Assembly (NCBI GenBank): GCA_964651335.1
Contig: CAZYVT010000010.1
Span: 25,834-89,833, forward strand
Length of the DNA stretch: 64,000 nt
Direction of reading: 5' to 3'
DNA from: 2-02-FULL-66-14 sp964651335
GTDB lineage: Bacteria > Pseudomonadota > Gammaproteobacteria > Burkholderiales > SG8-39
Shown piece by piece: positions 44,150 through 51,155 of the stretch (its first letter is position 1; every line of letters starts with the position of its first letter). A program made the translations under genes and the position numbers. Below the pieces are notes generated by a model. That model made no database searches. It saw nothing but the letters and a program-made list of their open reading frames with translations, and was not told where the DNA came from.

Positions 44150-45253
44150 ATGGACCTCAGCGAATTGTCGCCTTCGTACGTGCGCTCGATCGCGCCCTAC
44201 CAGCCGGGCAAGCCGATCTCCGAGCTGGCGCGGGAAATGGGGCTGGACGAGCGGCGCATCGTCAAGCTCGCCTCGAACGAGAATCCCCGGGGTGTCGGCC
44301 CGCGCACGCGCGCCGCGATCGACGGCGCCCTGAGCGACATCGCGCGCTATCCCGACGGCAACGGCTACGAGCTCAAACTGGCGCTCTCCAGGCGCTACGG
44401 AGTCGAACTGTCGAACATCGTGCTGGGGAACGGCTCGAACGACGTGCTCGAGCTCGTGTCGCTCGCGTTTCTCGGACCCGGGCGCGCCGCCGTGTACTCG
44501 CAGCATGCCTTCGCCGTGTATCCGCTTGCGACTCAGGCGCGCGGGGCGCGCAGCATCGTCGTTCCGGCCCGGGACTATGGTCACGACGTCGAGGCGATGG
44601 CGGATGCGGTGGACGGGGACACCGGGGTCGTGTGGGTGGCGAATCCGAACAACCCGACCGGCACCATGGTGCCGCCCGAGCGCCTCGAGGCGTTCGTGAA
44701 GCGCGTGCCCGAGCGCGTGATCGTCGTGATCGACGAGGCGTACAACGAGTACCTGCATGCCAACTTGCGCGCCGGCACGGTGGGTTGGCTCAAGCGCCAT
44801 CCGAATCTGGTGGTCACGCGCACCTTCTCGAAGGCGTACGGCCTCGCGGGGCTGCGCGTCGGCTATGCGCTCGCGCATCCGTCCGTCGCCGACCTCATGA
44901 ATCGCGTGCGGCAGCCGTTCAACGTCAACGGCATCGCGCTTGCCGCCGCCGCGGCGGCGCTGAACGACATGGAATTCGTCGCGCGCAGCTACGCCGAGAA
45001 CCTGCAGGGGCTGCGGCAGATCGAGGAGGGCGCTCGCAGGCTCGGTCTGCAGTGGATTCCTTCCTACGGGAACTTCATCACGATCCGGGTCGGCCGCGCA
45101 AGTGAGATCTACAAGCGGCTGCTGAAGCGCGGCGTGATCGTGCGGCCCGTCGGTGGCGGCTACCAGCTCCCCGAGCACCTGCGCGTCACGATCGGGACCG
45201 GCGACGAGAACGATCTTTTTCTCGCCGCGCTCGCCGCAAGCCTCAAGGAATGA
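44150..45253 (+). CDS. hisC: Histidinol-phosphate / aromatic aminotransferase
   Basis: 367-residue class I/II PLP aminotransferase: KLASNENPRGVGP, LGNGSNDVLEL, NPNNPTGTM and the PLP-lysine region TFSKAYGLAGLRVGY. In this pheA-tyrA setting it probably also serves phenylalanine and tyrosine formation from their keto acids. It begins seven bases after pheA. Confidence 0.94.
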   Translation: MDLSELSPSYVRSIAPYQPGKPISELAREMGLDERRIVKLASNENPRGVGPRTRAAIDGALSDIARYPDGNGYELKLALSRRYGVELSNIVLGNGSNDVLELVSLAFLGPGRAAVYSQHAFAVYPLATQARGARSIVVPARDYGHDVEAMADAVDGDTGVVWVANPNNPTGTMVPPERLEAFVKRVPERVIVVIDEAYNEYLHANLRAGTVGWLKRHPNLVVTRTFSKAYGLAGLRVGYALAHPSVADLMNRVRQPFNVNGIALAAAAAALNDMEFVARSYAENLQGLRQIEEGARRLGLQWIPSYGNFITIRVGRASEIYKRLLKRGVIVRPVGGGYQLPEHLRVTIGTGDENDLFLAALAASLKE

Positions 45254-45257
45254 AGGC

Positions 45258-46136
45258 GTGACGCGTTTCGAGCGCGTGGCCGTGATCGGGGTGGGGCTGA
45301 TCGGCGGCTCGTTCGCGCTGGCGCTGAAAAGCGCGAATGCCTGTCGCAAGGTCGTCGGCGCTGGCCGCAATCCGGAGAATCTGCGGCTGGCGCTGGAGCG
45401 CGGCGTGATCGATGCGGTGGCAGGCAGCCCTGCGGAGGCGGCGCGAAACGCCGACCTTGTGCTGGTCGCGGTTCCAGTCGCGCAGATCGCCCCTGTGTTC
45501 AATGCCGTTGCGCCGGTACTTGGCGCCGGTGCGGTGATCACCGACGCCGGAAGCACCAAACGCAGCGTGATTGCGGCGGCGCGCGCAGCGCTCGGCGAAC
45601 GGCTTGCGCGCTTCGTTCCCGCGCACCCGATTGCCGGTGCCGAGTACAGTGGCGCCGCCGCCGCGCAGGCCGGCCTGTTCCGGGGCAGGCGCGTCGTTCT
45701 CGCGCCGCTCGCGGAAACCGCGCCCGACGCGCTCGAGCGCGCCGAGGCGGCCTGGCGGGCCTGCGGCGCGAAGCTCTGCCGCATGTCTCCCGAGGAGCAC
45801 GACGGCGTGTTCGCCGCGGTGAGCCATCTGCCGCATCTGCTTGCCTACGCACTGGTGCGCGACATCGCCGGCCGCGCGAACTCTGCGCAGCTCTTCGGCT
45901 ATGCGGCCGGCGGCTTCCGCGACTTCACGCGGATCGCCTCGAGCCATCCGGAAATGTGGCGCGACATCTGCATCGCGAACAAGGACGCGCTGCTCGCCGA
46001 GCTGGAACGATTTTCGGCGCGGCTGGGGACGCTGCGGCCCATGATCGAGCGCGGCGACGGCGAGGCGCTCGAGCGCATGTTTGCCGAGGCGCGCGATGCG
46101 CGCGGTCGCTGGCTCGGCGGCGAATTCGAGCCGTGA
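45258..46136 (+). CDS. tyrA: Prephenate dehydrogenase
   Basis: 292 residues, NAD(P)-dependent oxidative decarboxylation of prephenate for tyrosine. GVGLIGGSFALAL is the dinucleotide-binding loop; HPIAGAEYSGAAAA and FAAVSHLPHLLAYALV carry the conserved active-site histidines. GTG at 45258 is used as start, four bases after hisC, with a GAAGG-like site. It overlaps aroA by four bases (GTGA). Confidence 0.94.
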   Translation: MTRFERVAVIGVGLIGGSFALALKSANACRKVVGAGRNPENLRLALERGVIDAVAGSPAEAARNADLVLVAVPVAQIAPVFNAVAPVLGAGAVITDAGSTKRSVIAAARAALGERLARFVPAHPIAGAEYSGAAAAQAGLFRGRRVVLAPLAETAPDALERAEAAWRACGAKLCRMSPEEHDGVFAAVSHLPHLLAYALVRDIAGRANSAQLFGYAAGGFRDFTRIASSHPEMWRDICIANKDALLAELERFSARLGTLRPMIERGDGEALERMFAEARDARGRWLGGEFEP

Positions 46137-47407
46137 AGTCGCTCGAGCTCAAGCCCGCGCGGCGCGCCGCAGGGACGGTGCGCCTGCCCGGCTCGAAGAG
46201 CATCTCCAATCGAGTGCTGCTGCTCGCGGCGCTCGCCGAGGGCGAAACGGTGGTGCGGGATCTGCTCGATGCGGACGATACGCGGGTCATGTTGGCGGCG
46301 CTCGAGAAGCTCGGCGTTTCGCTCACGAAAGGAAAGGATCTCACGGTCTCCGGCGTCGGTGGGGCCTTTCCGGTCAAGCGCGTTGAGCTTTTTCTGGGGA
46401 ACGCGGGCACCGCGTTTCGGCCGCTGACCGCTGTCCTCGCGTTCTGCAGCGGCGACTACTGGCTCTCGGGCGTGCAGCGCATGCATGAACGGCCGATCGG
46501 CGACCTGGTAGAGGCGCTGCGCAATGCGGGGGCGCGCATCGAGTATCTCGGGCAGGAGAGATTTCCGCCGCTCACGATTCATGCCGGAAAGATTTCCCGG
46601 GGCAAAGCCCTGCAGGTGCGCGGCGACGTCTCGTCGCAATATCTGAGCGCCTTGCTCATGGCGTTGCCGCTGGCGGGCGGCGGATCCATCCACGTACAGG
46701 GTGAGCTCATCTCGAGACCCTACGTCGAGATCACGCTCAACCTCATGCGACGCTTCGGAATCGACGCTGTGCGTGCGGACTGGCGCGAGTTCGGCGTCCC
46801 GCCCGGCCCATACCGAAGCCCGGGCACGCTCGCCGTGGAAGGCGATGCCTCGTCGGCTTCCTACTTTCTTGCGGCGGGGGCGATTGCCGGCGGACCGGTT
46901 CGCGTCGAGGGCGTCGGGCGCGACAGCATCCAGGGCGATGTGCGATTCGTCGAGGTGCTCGAGCGCATGGGAGCGCGGGTATCCCTCGGCGAGGACTGGA
47001 TCGAGGTTTCCTCAGGGGACAGGAAGCTGCGTTCGATCGACCTAGACCTGAATCACATTCCCGATGCGGCGATGACTGCGGCAGCGCTCGCGCTCTTCGC
47101 CGATGGTCCGAGCACCCTGCGCAACATCGCGAGCTGGCGCGTGAAGGAAACCGACCGTATTGCCGCCATGGCGAAGGAGCTGAGGAAGCTCGGGGCGCTA
47201 GTGGAGGAAGGCAGCGATTCAATGCGGATCACTCCGCCGAAATCCCTCGCTTCGGGGGCGTGCATCGACACCTACGACGATCACCGCATGGCGATGTGCT
47301 TCTCGCTCGTCTCGCTCGGCGGCGTGGCGGTGACGATCAACGATCCGGATTGCGTGGCGAAGACTTTCCCTGACTACTTCGCCGCGTTTGCCACCATCGC
47401 GCGCTGA
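46133..47407 (+). CDS. aroA: 3-phosphoshikimate 1-carboxyvinyltransferase (EPSP synthase)
   Basis: 424 residues, sixth step of the shikimate pathway. LPGSKSISNR and FLGNAGTAFRPLTAVL retain the Gly, Thr and Pro positions of the class I enzymes, and RVKETDRI and DTYDDHRMAM complete the active site. GTG at 46133 overlaps the tyrA stop. In most betaproteobacteria cmk follows at once; here a 3-kb toxin-antitoxin island separates them, and the PIN gene on the other strand ends only four bases after aroA. Confidence 0.96.
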   Translation: MKSLELKPARRAAGTVRLPGSKSISNRVLLLAALAEGETVVRDLLDADDTRVMLAALEKLGVSLTKGKDLTVSGVGGAFPVKRVELFLGNAGTAFRPLTAVLAFCSGDYWLSGVQRMHERPIGDLVEALRNAGARIEYLGQERFPPLTIHAGKISRGKALQVRGDVSSQYLSALLMALPLAGGGSIHVQGELISRPYVEITLNLMRRFGIDAVRADWREFGVPPGPYRSPGTLAVEGDASSASYFLAAGAIAGGPVRVEGVGRDSIQGDVRFVEVLERMGARVSLGEDWIEVSSGDRKLRSIDLDLNHIPDAAMTAAALALFADGPSTLRNIASWRVKETDRIAAMAKELRKLGALVEEGSDSMRITPPKSLASGACIDTYDDHRMAMCFSLVSLGGVAVTINDPDCVAKTFPDYFAAFATIAR

Positions 47408-47411
47408 GCGT

Positions 47412-47822
47412 TCAGCGAACGAGAATCGTGGCGAAGCGGCGTGGCGAAACGATCCGCGTGCTCGCGACGCGCTTCAAGCCCAGTAGCGCCCTGTCGCCGG
47501 TGACAAGATAATCCGCGCCGGCAGCGAGCGCCATCGACAACAGGTATGCGTCGTCCGGATCGGGCGAGGCCCCGGCGCGAGGAAGGCGCTCAAGCAGCAC
47601 CTCCGCGCCTCGAAGACTGTTTACAAGCTTGCCGGCCGCGCCTCGAGAAACGTAGGGCCGCACTTTCTCGTATCGCGCCGCGCGCTTGAATTCTTCGATC
47701 TGGTCGAGGCTCGATACCAGCGCGAACCGTCTCGCGCGCCACTCGTCGACGATGTGTGCCGGCGGTCCCCGCTCGGAAAGCAGGGCGCTGAGAAACACGT
47801 TCGTATCCAGAACGACATGCAC
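47412..47822 (-). CDS. PIN-domain toxin
   Basis: 136 residues. PIN-family ribonuclease toxin: MHVVLDTNVFLSALLSERGP gives the first acidic residue, EEFKRAARYEK the second, and DPDDAYLLSMALAAGADYLVTGDRALLGL the remaining acidic cluster for metal binding. It follows the RHH gene by three bases, so the two form an antitoxin-toxin operon. It belongs to the group annotated as putative toxin, PIN family, rather than classical VapC. Confidence 0.88.
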   Translation of the reverse strand: MHVVLDTNVFLSALLSERGPPAHIVDEWRARRFALVSSLDQIEEFKRAARYEKVRPYVSRGAAGKLVNSLRGAEVLLERLPRAGASPDPDDAYLLSMALAAGADYLVTGDRALLGLKRVASTRIVSPRRFATILVR

Positions 47823-47825
47823 GAC

Positions 47826-48128
47826 CTAGCGGCGCTTGCGCGCGTACGCGATGGCCTCCGAGACGAGCCTCTGCATTTGCGTCTGGGTGAGATTTCGAGT
47901 CCGGGACCGGACCTCGTCGAGCGCCTCGGCAAGCCCCCGCCGCGCGCGGGCGCGCGCTGCGGCGGACTGCTCGACCCGCGCGGCTTTCAGCCGGAGCCTG
48001 TCCTGCACCGCCTCCTGCACGAACTTCGAGAGATCGCCCTTGCGCCCACCGACTCGCCCGAGATGGGCGCGCAGCGCCTCATCCGTCTCGCGCGACACTT
48101 TCAGCGACCACCGTACCGAGTCTTCCAC
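47826..48128 (-). CDS. Ribbon-helix-helix antitoxin
   Basis: About 100 residues. VRWSLKVSRETDEALRAHLG is a CopG/Arc-like RHH DNA-binding start, followed by a long charged helix likely to wrap the toxin. GTG at 48128 is preferred because GAGG sits about six bases upstream; GTG at 48158 would add ten residues of MCLCVQIEDT. With the later start, the palindrome at 48156 lies just upstream as a possible operator. Confidence 0.78.
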   Translation of the reverse strand: MEDSVRWSLKVSRETDEALRAHLGRVGGRKGDLSKFVQEAVQDRLRLKAARVEQSAAARARARRGLAEALDEVRSRTRNLTQTQMQRLVSEAIAYARKRR

Positions 48129-48155
48129 CGTGTCCTCTATTTGGACGCATAAACA

Positions 48156-48163
48156 CACATGTG
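48156..48163. promoter_or_regulatory. Short palindrome upstream of the RHH antitoxin
   Basis: CACATGTG, a perfect eight-base palindrome 28 bases before the preferred antitoxin start, next to a possible minus-strand -10 (CATAAT). RHH antitoxins usually bind such sites to repress their own operon. Weak evidence because of its short length. Confidence 0.35.
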
Positions 48164-48268
48164 GCCATTATGTCAGAACGTGCAGGGCTGCGCACCGCTG
48201 CGTCACTCGATCACCCGGTCGGCGCGCGGGAGGATGGAGGGCCGGATCGACAAACCGGTCCCAGGCGC

Positions 48269-48694
48269 TCATGCACCTGGGCGATGCGCACTTACGGTCA
48301 CGAACTTCAACCCGGGCACGTCGCCGAAATCCTTTGCGTTCCCCGTCAGCAGCGTGAACTTCCGCTCGACGGCCTGGGAGGCGAGCCAGAGATCCTGGAT
48401 GCGGAAGTCCTGTCCGCGACCGGATCTTGCCAATCGAGCCGCGAGTGCGCCGAAGATTTCCGCCGTTTCGGCACCGATCCGCAGAAGCGGCTTGCGGCGC
48501 ATCCGGCGAAGCATTGCCATCGCTCTCTGCTTCTGTTTCGCGTCGGTCATCAATTCGATGCCGAAGCGGATCTCCACGAGGTTGACCGGCGATAGATAGA
48601 TCGAAGCCTGGCGGGTGATGGCGTGAATGTCGGCCGCGCTGAGCTGGCCACGTTCGATCGCGATCCAGACGTCGGAATCGATCAGGAAGCCCAT
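48269..48694 (-). CDS. vapC: VapC-type PIN-domain toxin
   Basis: 141 residues. FLIDSDVWIAIERG (first acidic residue), SPVNLVEIRFGIEL (conserved glutamate) and FRIQDLWLASQAVERKFTLLTGNAKDFGDVPGL (acidic cluster plus TGN) are classical VapC features. Predicted site-specific RNase acting on tRNA or rRNA. It overlaps its antitoxin by 13 bases. Confidence 0.92.
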   Translation of the reverse strand: MGFLIDSDVWIAIERGQLSAADIHAITRQASIYLSPVNLVEIRFGIELMTDAKQKQRAMAMLRRMRRKPLLRIGAETAEIFGALAARLARSGRGQDFRIQDLWLASQAVERKFTLLTGNAKDFGDVPGLKFVTVSAHRPGA

Positions 48695-48957
48695 GGATCG
48701 CGCAACTCGCCGAGCGTTCCGCGCTTGCCCTTCTTCGCCCTGCCGATGGCCGCGGCAAGCGCGTCGGCGGTGCGGTCATCCAGCGTGCGGTAGAGGTCGC
48801 CGAGGACTTCAAGGGCATTGCGCGCCGGGGGCTCCGGGACGAGGCGGGCAATCTGGCGATGGTTGCGGACGAGCACGACTTCTTCCTGTTCGCGTTCGAC
48901 GCCGTCCAGGACGGCGCTGAAGTTCCGGGCCACTTCGGTGACGGTGAGCGTTTTCAT
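48682..48957 (-). CDS. Phd/YefM-type antitoxin
   Basis: 91 residues. MKTLTVTEVARNFSAVLDGV and EVVLVRNHRQIARLVPEPPA are the Phd/YefM fold; the C-terminal half is the likely toxin-binding part. A perfect inverted repeat lies 12 bases upstream of the start. Confidence 0.91.
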   Translation of the reverse strand: MKTLTVTEVARNFSAVLDGVEREQEEVVLVRNHRQIARLVPEPPARNALEVLGDLYRTLDDRTADALAAAIGRAKKGKRGTLGELRDPWAS

Positions 48958-48968
48958 GCAAGCAGCTT

Positions 48969-48985
48969 ATCAGATGCGATCTGAT
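48969..48985. promoter_or_regulatory. Palindromic operator of the Phd/VapC operon
   Basis: ATCAGAT-GCG-ATCTGAT: perfect seven-base arms with a three-base spacer, 12 bases before the antitoxin start on the minus strand. The position and symmetry fit autoregulation by the Phd-type antitoxin. Confidence 0.7.
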
Positions 48986-49075
48986 TCGACAAACGGAGCG
49001 CCTCGAATTCGCGCCGGGCGCGGGGCGATGAAGAAGTCACGTGCCGAAGAGCGGCGGCGGCGATCGTAGCAGCGC

Positions 49076-49420
49076 TCAGAGAACCGGTTTGAGCAGTCTG
49101 TGCACCGATCGCGCGACCGCCGCGCGGTCCTTCGCGCCCAGCGATCCCGCCTTGCGGAGGATCAATTGATGATCGAGGGTGAAGAGCTTCATGCGGACGA
49201 TCGAAGGCGAGGGCAGGCCGGCCGCCTTCAGGTCCGTGATCGCGGTATCGAGCGGCCAGTCGGAATGCTCGGCGCTGGTGATCATCGCGAGCACCGATTG
49301 CCCGACCTTGGCGTCGAAAGCGGCGCTATCGGAGAGCGCCAACGCCGGTCGGCGTTTCACTGCCGCTCGATCGGTGAATGGAAACGGCACCACCACCACG
49401 TCGAACGCCCTATAGGTCAC
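49076..49420 (-). CDS. MazF/PemK-type endoribonuclease toxin
   Basis: 114 residues. FDVVVVPFPFTDRAAVKRRPALALS is the MazF/PemK strand pair with the conserved Arg-Pro; SPSIVRMKLFTLDHQLILRKAGSL matches the second half of the fold. Predicted mRNA interferase. It overlaps the upstream AbrB-type antitoxin gene by 11 bases. Confidence 0.9.
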   Translation of the reverse strand: MTYRAFDVVVVPFPFTDRAAVKRRPALALSDSAAFDAKVGQSVLAMITSAEHSDWPLDTAITDLKAAGLPSPSIVRMKLFTLDHQLILRKAGSLGAKDRAAVARSVHRLLKPVL

Positions 49421-49640
49421 GATACGCCTTCTCGTCGGCTGCCGTGCCCCACTCTTGAAGCGTCCCTTCGAGGGCCTGTGCGAACGCGAGGTCGACCGGG
49501 CGCGCCTTTCTTACCCGCACCCTGTCGCCCTCGAAGTCGAAGGCGACGCTGTCGCCAGCTTGCAGGCCGAGCGCCGCGCGGACCCGCTCGGGGATGGTGG
49601 CCTGGTATTTGCGCGTCAGCTTGCTGGTAGCGGTACGCAT
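49410..49640 (-). CDS. AbrB/MazE-type antitoxin
   Basis: 76 residues. SKLTRKYQATIPERVRAALGLQAGDSVAFDFEGDRVRVRKA is a swapped-hairpin AbrB DNA-binding domain, followed by an acidic C-terminal tail for toxin binding. ATG at 49640 is chosen because it begins the domain cleanly; the frame is open further upstream only through the decayed substrate-binding gene. A near-perfect palindrome lies 24 bases upstream. Confidence 0.9.
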   Translation of the reverse strand: MRTATSKLTRKYQATIPERVRAALGLQAGDSVAFDFEGDRVRVRKARPVDLAFAQALEGTLQEWGTAADEKAYRDL

Positions 49641-49664
49641 GGCGGGCTTTCGGCGTAGGTAATG

Positions 49665-49682
49665 GGTAATACTAGCATTACC
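49665..49682. promoter_or_regulatory. Palindromic operator/promoter of the AbrB-MazF operon
   Basis: GGTAATACTAGCATTACC is an 18-base palindrome with one mismatched pair, and a second half-site GGTAAT precedes it at 49659. It lies 24 bases upstream of the antitoxin start, and on the minus strand contains a -10-like TAGTAT. Autorepression by the AbrB-type antitoxin is likely. Confidence 0.72.
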
Positions 49683-49689
49683 AAGCCTG

Positions 49690-50100
49690 GGTGACGAGTC
49701 CGCCACGATGACTCGAATTTTGCGGACTGCTCGACGGCCATTTCGGCCGGCTTCGCTCCCTTCAGGATGCGGTCGACGTAGGTCGCAGCGTAGCGCCAGG
49801 TCGCGAGGAAATTCTGACCGTAGTGTGGACAACGCCCGCGGCCTCTGCCCATGCGGCAGACATCGAACTGATCGAAGGCACGCGCAATCGCCGGACGTGG
49901 CTGATGATCTCGTGCCGGAGTCGGTACGTCGGCCCTGTAGCGAAGATGACGATCCCTTCAGGCCGCTCTTTTTCGAGGGCCGCGAAAGCTTGTCGCACGC
50001 CCTCCGGGGCGCGAGGAGATCGTTCGGCAAGGCCGCATAGTTGAACAGAGCGATGCGCGACATCTTCGGGACGATCTCGATGGTGGCGCCCGGGTCGCAG
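49690..50100 (-). pseudogene. Frameshifted remnant of an ABC substrate-binding protein (PF04392 type)
   Basis: Three pieces in different minus-strand frames read in order along one protein: VPKMSRIALFNYAALPN, then AFAALEKERPEGIVIFATGP with HEIISHVRRLRVPSISSMSA, then YAATYVDRILKGAKPAEMAV. This is the middle and later part of the uncharacterised ABC substrate-binding family. The N-terminal half, the C-terminal end and any intact frame are missing, with at least two frameshifts. Confidence 0.75.
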
Positions 50101-50142
50101 TGTGAATATGATGACGCATGTCTACACATCGGAGGCGCCGCG

Positions 50143-50211
50143 GTGCGCACGAATATCGACATTGACGACAAGCTGCTCTCCGACGCTATGCGCAGGGCGA
50201 AGCACAGGTAG
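50143..50211 (+). pseudogene. Truncated VapB antitoxin
   Basis: GTG at 50143, preceded by GGAGG at seven bases, encodes VRTNIDIDDKLLSDAMRRAK then HR and TAG. This is the start of the VapB family (RTNIDIDDKLL), but it stops after 22 residues instead of about 65-80. Confidence 0.75.
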
Positions 50212-50253
50212 AGCCCCGCAGCAATCGTTGCCGCGGCGCGAAACGACCGGCGA

Positions 50254-50403
50254 ATGCGTCGTCTTGGTGTGACACCGCGCAGTGCGACCGACGTTTTGAT
50301 TGCGACATTCTGCGTTGAGGAAGGTCATGAGTTGCTGCATAACGACCGCGACTTCGATTTCATGGCGAGACACCTCGGCTTGAAGGTGGCTGCTGCTGGT
50401 TGA
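50254..50403 (+). pseudogene. C-terminal fragment of a VapC toxin
   Basis: Forty-nine codons ending TGA at 50401: SATDVLIATFCVEEGHELLH, NDRDFDFMARHLGLKV. This is the C-terminal third of a VapC PIN domain, with the acidic D and the HNDRDF motif. The first two acidic residues are missing, so it cannot be active. Its stop lies 13 bases before the cmk start. Confidence 0.75.
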
Positions 50404-50416
50404 AGTTCAGACCCCG

Positions 50417-51061
50417 GTGATCGCAATCGACGGCCCCTCCGCCTCTGGAAAGGGCACGGTCGCGAAGCGCGTCGCGGACGCGCTGGGATTTCACTATCTC
50501 GAAAGCGGCGCGCTGTATCGCCTTGTGGCCCTTGCCAGCACGCAGCAGGGGGTCGCTGCCGATGATGCACGCCGCCTCGCCGAACTGTCCGCCAACCTCG
50601 CCGCCGAGTTCCGTGGCGCGCAGATCTTGCTTTCGGGGCGCGACGTTTCCGACGCAGTGCGCGACGAAGCCTGCGGCGCGCGCGCGTCCGAGGTGGCGAG
50701 GCTGCCTCCGGTGCGCACGGCGTTGCTTGCACGTCAACGCGCGTTCAGGCGGCCGCCCGGACTCGTTGCCGAGGGGCGGGACATGGGCAGCGTCGTATTT
50801 CCGGACGCGGCGCTCAAGGTGTTTCTGACCGCGAGCGTCGAAGAGCGTGCCCGGCGCAGGTATAAGCAGTTGATCGACAAAGGAATCCATGCTAACCTGC
50901 CGACCCTTTCCCGGGACCTTGCGGAGCGCGATTCGCGCGATGCGGCCCGGGCCGTCGCGCCGCTGGTCGCAGCGCCTGACGCGGTTCAAATCGATGCCAC
51001 GAATCTCAGCGTCGACGAAGTGGTCGCGCAGGTTCTGAGTTGGTATCGGAAAGAGAAATAA
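50417..51061 (+). CDS. cmk: Cytidylate kinase
   Basis: 214 residues; phosphorylates CMP and dCMP. P-loop IDGPSASGKGTVAKR at the N-terminus, LVAEGRDMGSVVFPDA and a C-terminal DATNLSVDEV are diagnostic. GTG at 50417 gives VIAIDGPSASGKG; most homologues carry two or three residues more, so an earlier non-ATG start in the sequence encoding VEVQTP is possible. Separated from aroA by the toxin-antitoxin island. Confidence 0.95.
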   Translation: MIAIDGPSASGKGTVAKRVADALGFHYLESGALYRLVALASTQQGVAADDARRLAELSANLAAEFRGAQILLSGRDVSDAVRDEACGARASEVARLPPVRTALLARQRAFRRPPGLVAEGRDMGSVVFPDAALKVFLTASVEERARRRYKQLIDKGIHANLPTLSRDLAERDSRDAARAVAPLVAAPDAVQIDATNLSVDEVVAQVLSWYRKEK

Positions 51062-51155
51062 CGGGCGGGCAGGCCGCGCCAAGCGCACCGGCCCGATGTG
51101 CAACTCAACCCACGGGGCTTGTACCAAGCCTGTGAATTTTAAGGTTTTGTCCTAC

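Noticed and set aside
43961..45784. A 607-codon minus-strand open frame opposite hisC and tyrA
   Set aside because: Antisense to two secure genes; a GC-skewed composition artefact.
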